This document shows, piece by piece, positions 63,571 to 64,000 of a stretch of 64,000 bases of DNA (position 1 is the first letter of the stretch; every line of letters begins with the position of its first letter). The notes beneath the pieces were generated by a model. The model saw nothing but the letters and a program-made list of their open reading frames with translations. It made no database searches and was not told the DNA's origin. Source of the DNA: Chloroflexota bacterium (GTDB lineage: Bacteria; Chloroflexota; Anaerolineae; Promineifilales; Promineifilaceae); contig JAGOMA010000005.1 of the NCBI GenBank assembly GCA_017993775.1, positions 83,561 to 147,560 on the forward strand. The letters run 5' to 3'. The position numbers and the translations under genes are program-made.

Positions 63571-64000
63571 ATGAGCGGAGTACGTGTATTGGTCGGAACA
63601 CGCAAAGGCGCGTTTATTCTGACATCAGATGAAAAGCGTGAAAAGTGGGATATCAGCGGCCCTCACTTTGCCGGATGGGAAATCTACCATATCAAAGGCT
63701 CAGCCCTGGACCCTAACCGGTTGTATGCCTCCCAGTCTAACGGCTGGTTTGGCCAGTTGATCCAGCGATCCGACGATGGCGGCGAGACCTGGGAACCTGT
63801 GGGCAACGAATTTGCTTATGAGGGCGTCACTGGCTCGCACCAGTGGTATGATGGCACACAGCACCCGTGGGAATTTAAGCGCGTCTGGCTTCTCGAACCG
63901 TCGCTCACCGAGCCAGACACGGTCTACGCCGGCGTTGAGGATGCCGCATTGTTCCGCTCGCAAGATGGCGGACAATCGTGGCACGAGCTGCCGGGTCTGC
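63571..64000 (+). CDS. BNR/Asp-box repeat (sialidase-like propeller) protein, N-terminal part
   Basis: This is the start of a protein cut off by the right window edge; 143 residues are visible. It begins [20 protein letters not shown] after ACAAGGAGAGACAT. Two Asp-box (BNR) motifs are visible, [11 protein letters not shown] and [11 protein letters not shown], which mark beta-propeller blades as in sialidases and photosystem-assembly or VPS10-type proteins. No signal peptide is seen, so it is probably cytoplasmic. WD40/YVTN/BNR-like proteins of this style are widespread and of unknown function. Confidence 0.85.
   Translation, partial: MSGVRVLVGTRKGAFILTSDEKREKWDISGPHFAGWEIYHIKGSALDPNRLYASQSNGWFGQLIQRSDDGGETWEPVGNEFAYEGVTGSHQWYDGTQHPWEFKRVWLLEPSLTEPDTVYAGVEDAALFRSQDGGQSWHELPGL

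Overview
The window looks like a chromosomal segment from a Chloroflexota bacterium, probably of the Anaerolineae/Caldilineae type. This is inferred from content, because no rRNA or tRNA gene is visible. Pointers are very large secreted proteins built from CSLREA, LVIVD and DUF11 repeats, short C-terminal tails of the type LP-hydrophobic-K/R, long PAS/GAF histidine kinases, a four-subunit 2-oxoacid:ferredoxin oxidoreductase and RNase J. Base composition and style are even throughout, and no phage, transposase, integrase or true CRISPR array is visible.

Layout. 1-8.5 kb: the end of an M32 carboxypeptidase, a toastrack lipoprotein, a LysE exporter, a LysM protein, an MBL-fold hydrolase, an Fsr-like MFS, an ATP-cone nucleoside kinase, a small zinc ribbon and OsmC. 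8.9-13.1 kb: an operon for ferredoxin-linked oxidation of 2-oxoacids (delta, alpha, beta, aminotransferase, gamma), which pairs transamination with acyl-CoA formation. 13.1-24.3 kb (minus): secreted or surface proteins, namely a CSLREA beta-helix/DUF11 protein, an LVIVD propeller/DUF11 protein, a pentahaem cytochrome c fused to fibronectin III-like repeats, and a translationally coupled small exported protein. 24.7-29.8 kb (minus): a multi-PAS/GAF kinase, its regulator, and a receiver whose phosphoacceptor Asp is Glu. 30-36.5 kb: uvrB, GNAT, an MFS, PAP2 and an FAD oxidoreductase. 36.5-40.6 kb: a membrane hydrolase and a complete pantothenate operon (panB-panE-panC-panD). 41-44.3 kb: RNase J and a minus-strand group of moaB-like, sufE-like and phosphatase-like genes. 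44.6-47.8 kb: a nucleotide-deoxysugar trio. 47.8-51.1 kb: an isochorismatase-family hydrolase with a RelE-like tail, AlkC-like repair, an ABA4-like membrane protein and an HU-like protein. 51.4-54.3 kb: an ABC importer (fused permease plus ATPase). 54.3-62.6 kb: a seven-PAS hybrid kinase, then a NarL-type two-component pair divergent from an ABC exporter. 62.8-64 kb: a DinB-family gene with a well-formed promoter and LexA-like box, and the start of a BNR-repeat protein.

The most unusual layer lies across the genes. The octamer ACGGCCGT recurs about 22 times in the first 10 kb by hand count, where base composition predicts well under one. It occurs in genes (read as T-A-V, N/D-G-R or R-P) and in spacers, and behaves like the cyanobacterial HIP1 element. 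The spacers also carry at least two families of dispersed hairpins, one with covarying arms around a conserved loop and one tandemly amplified copy, and six separate tracts of 7-bp tandem repeats.
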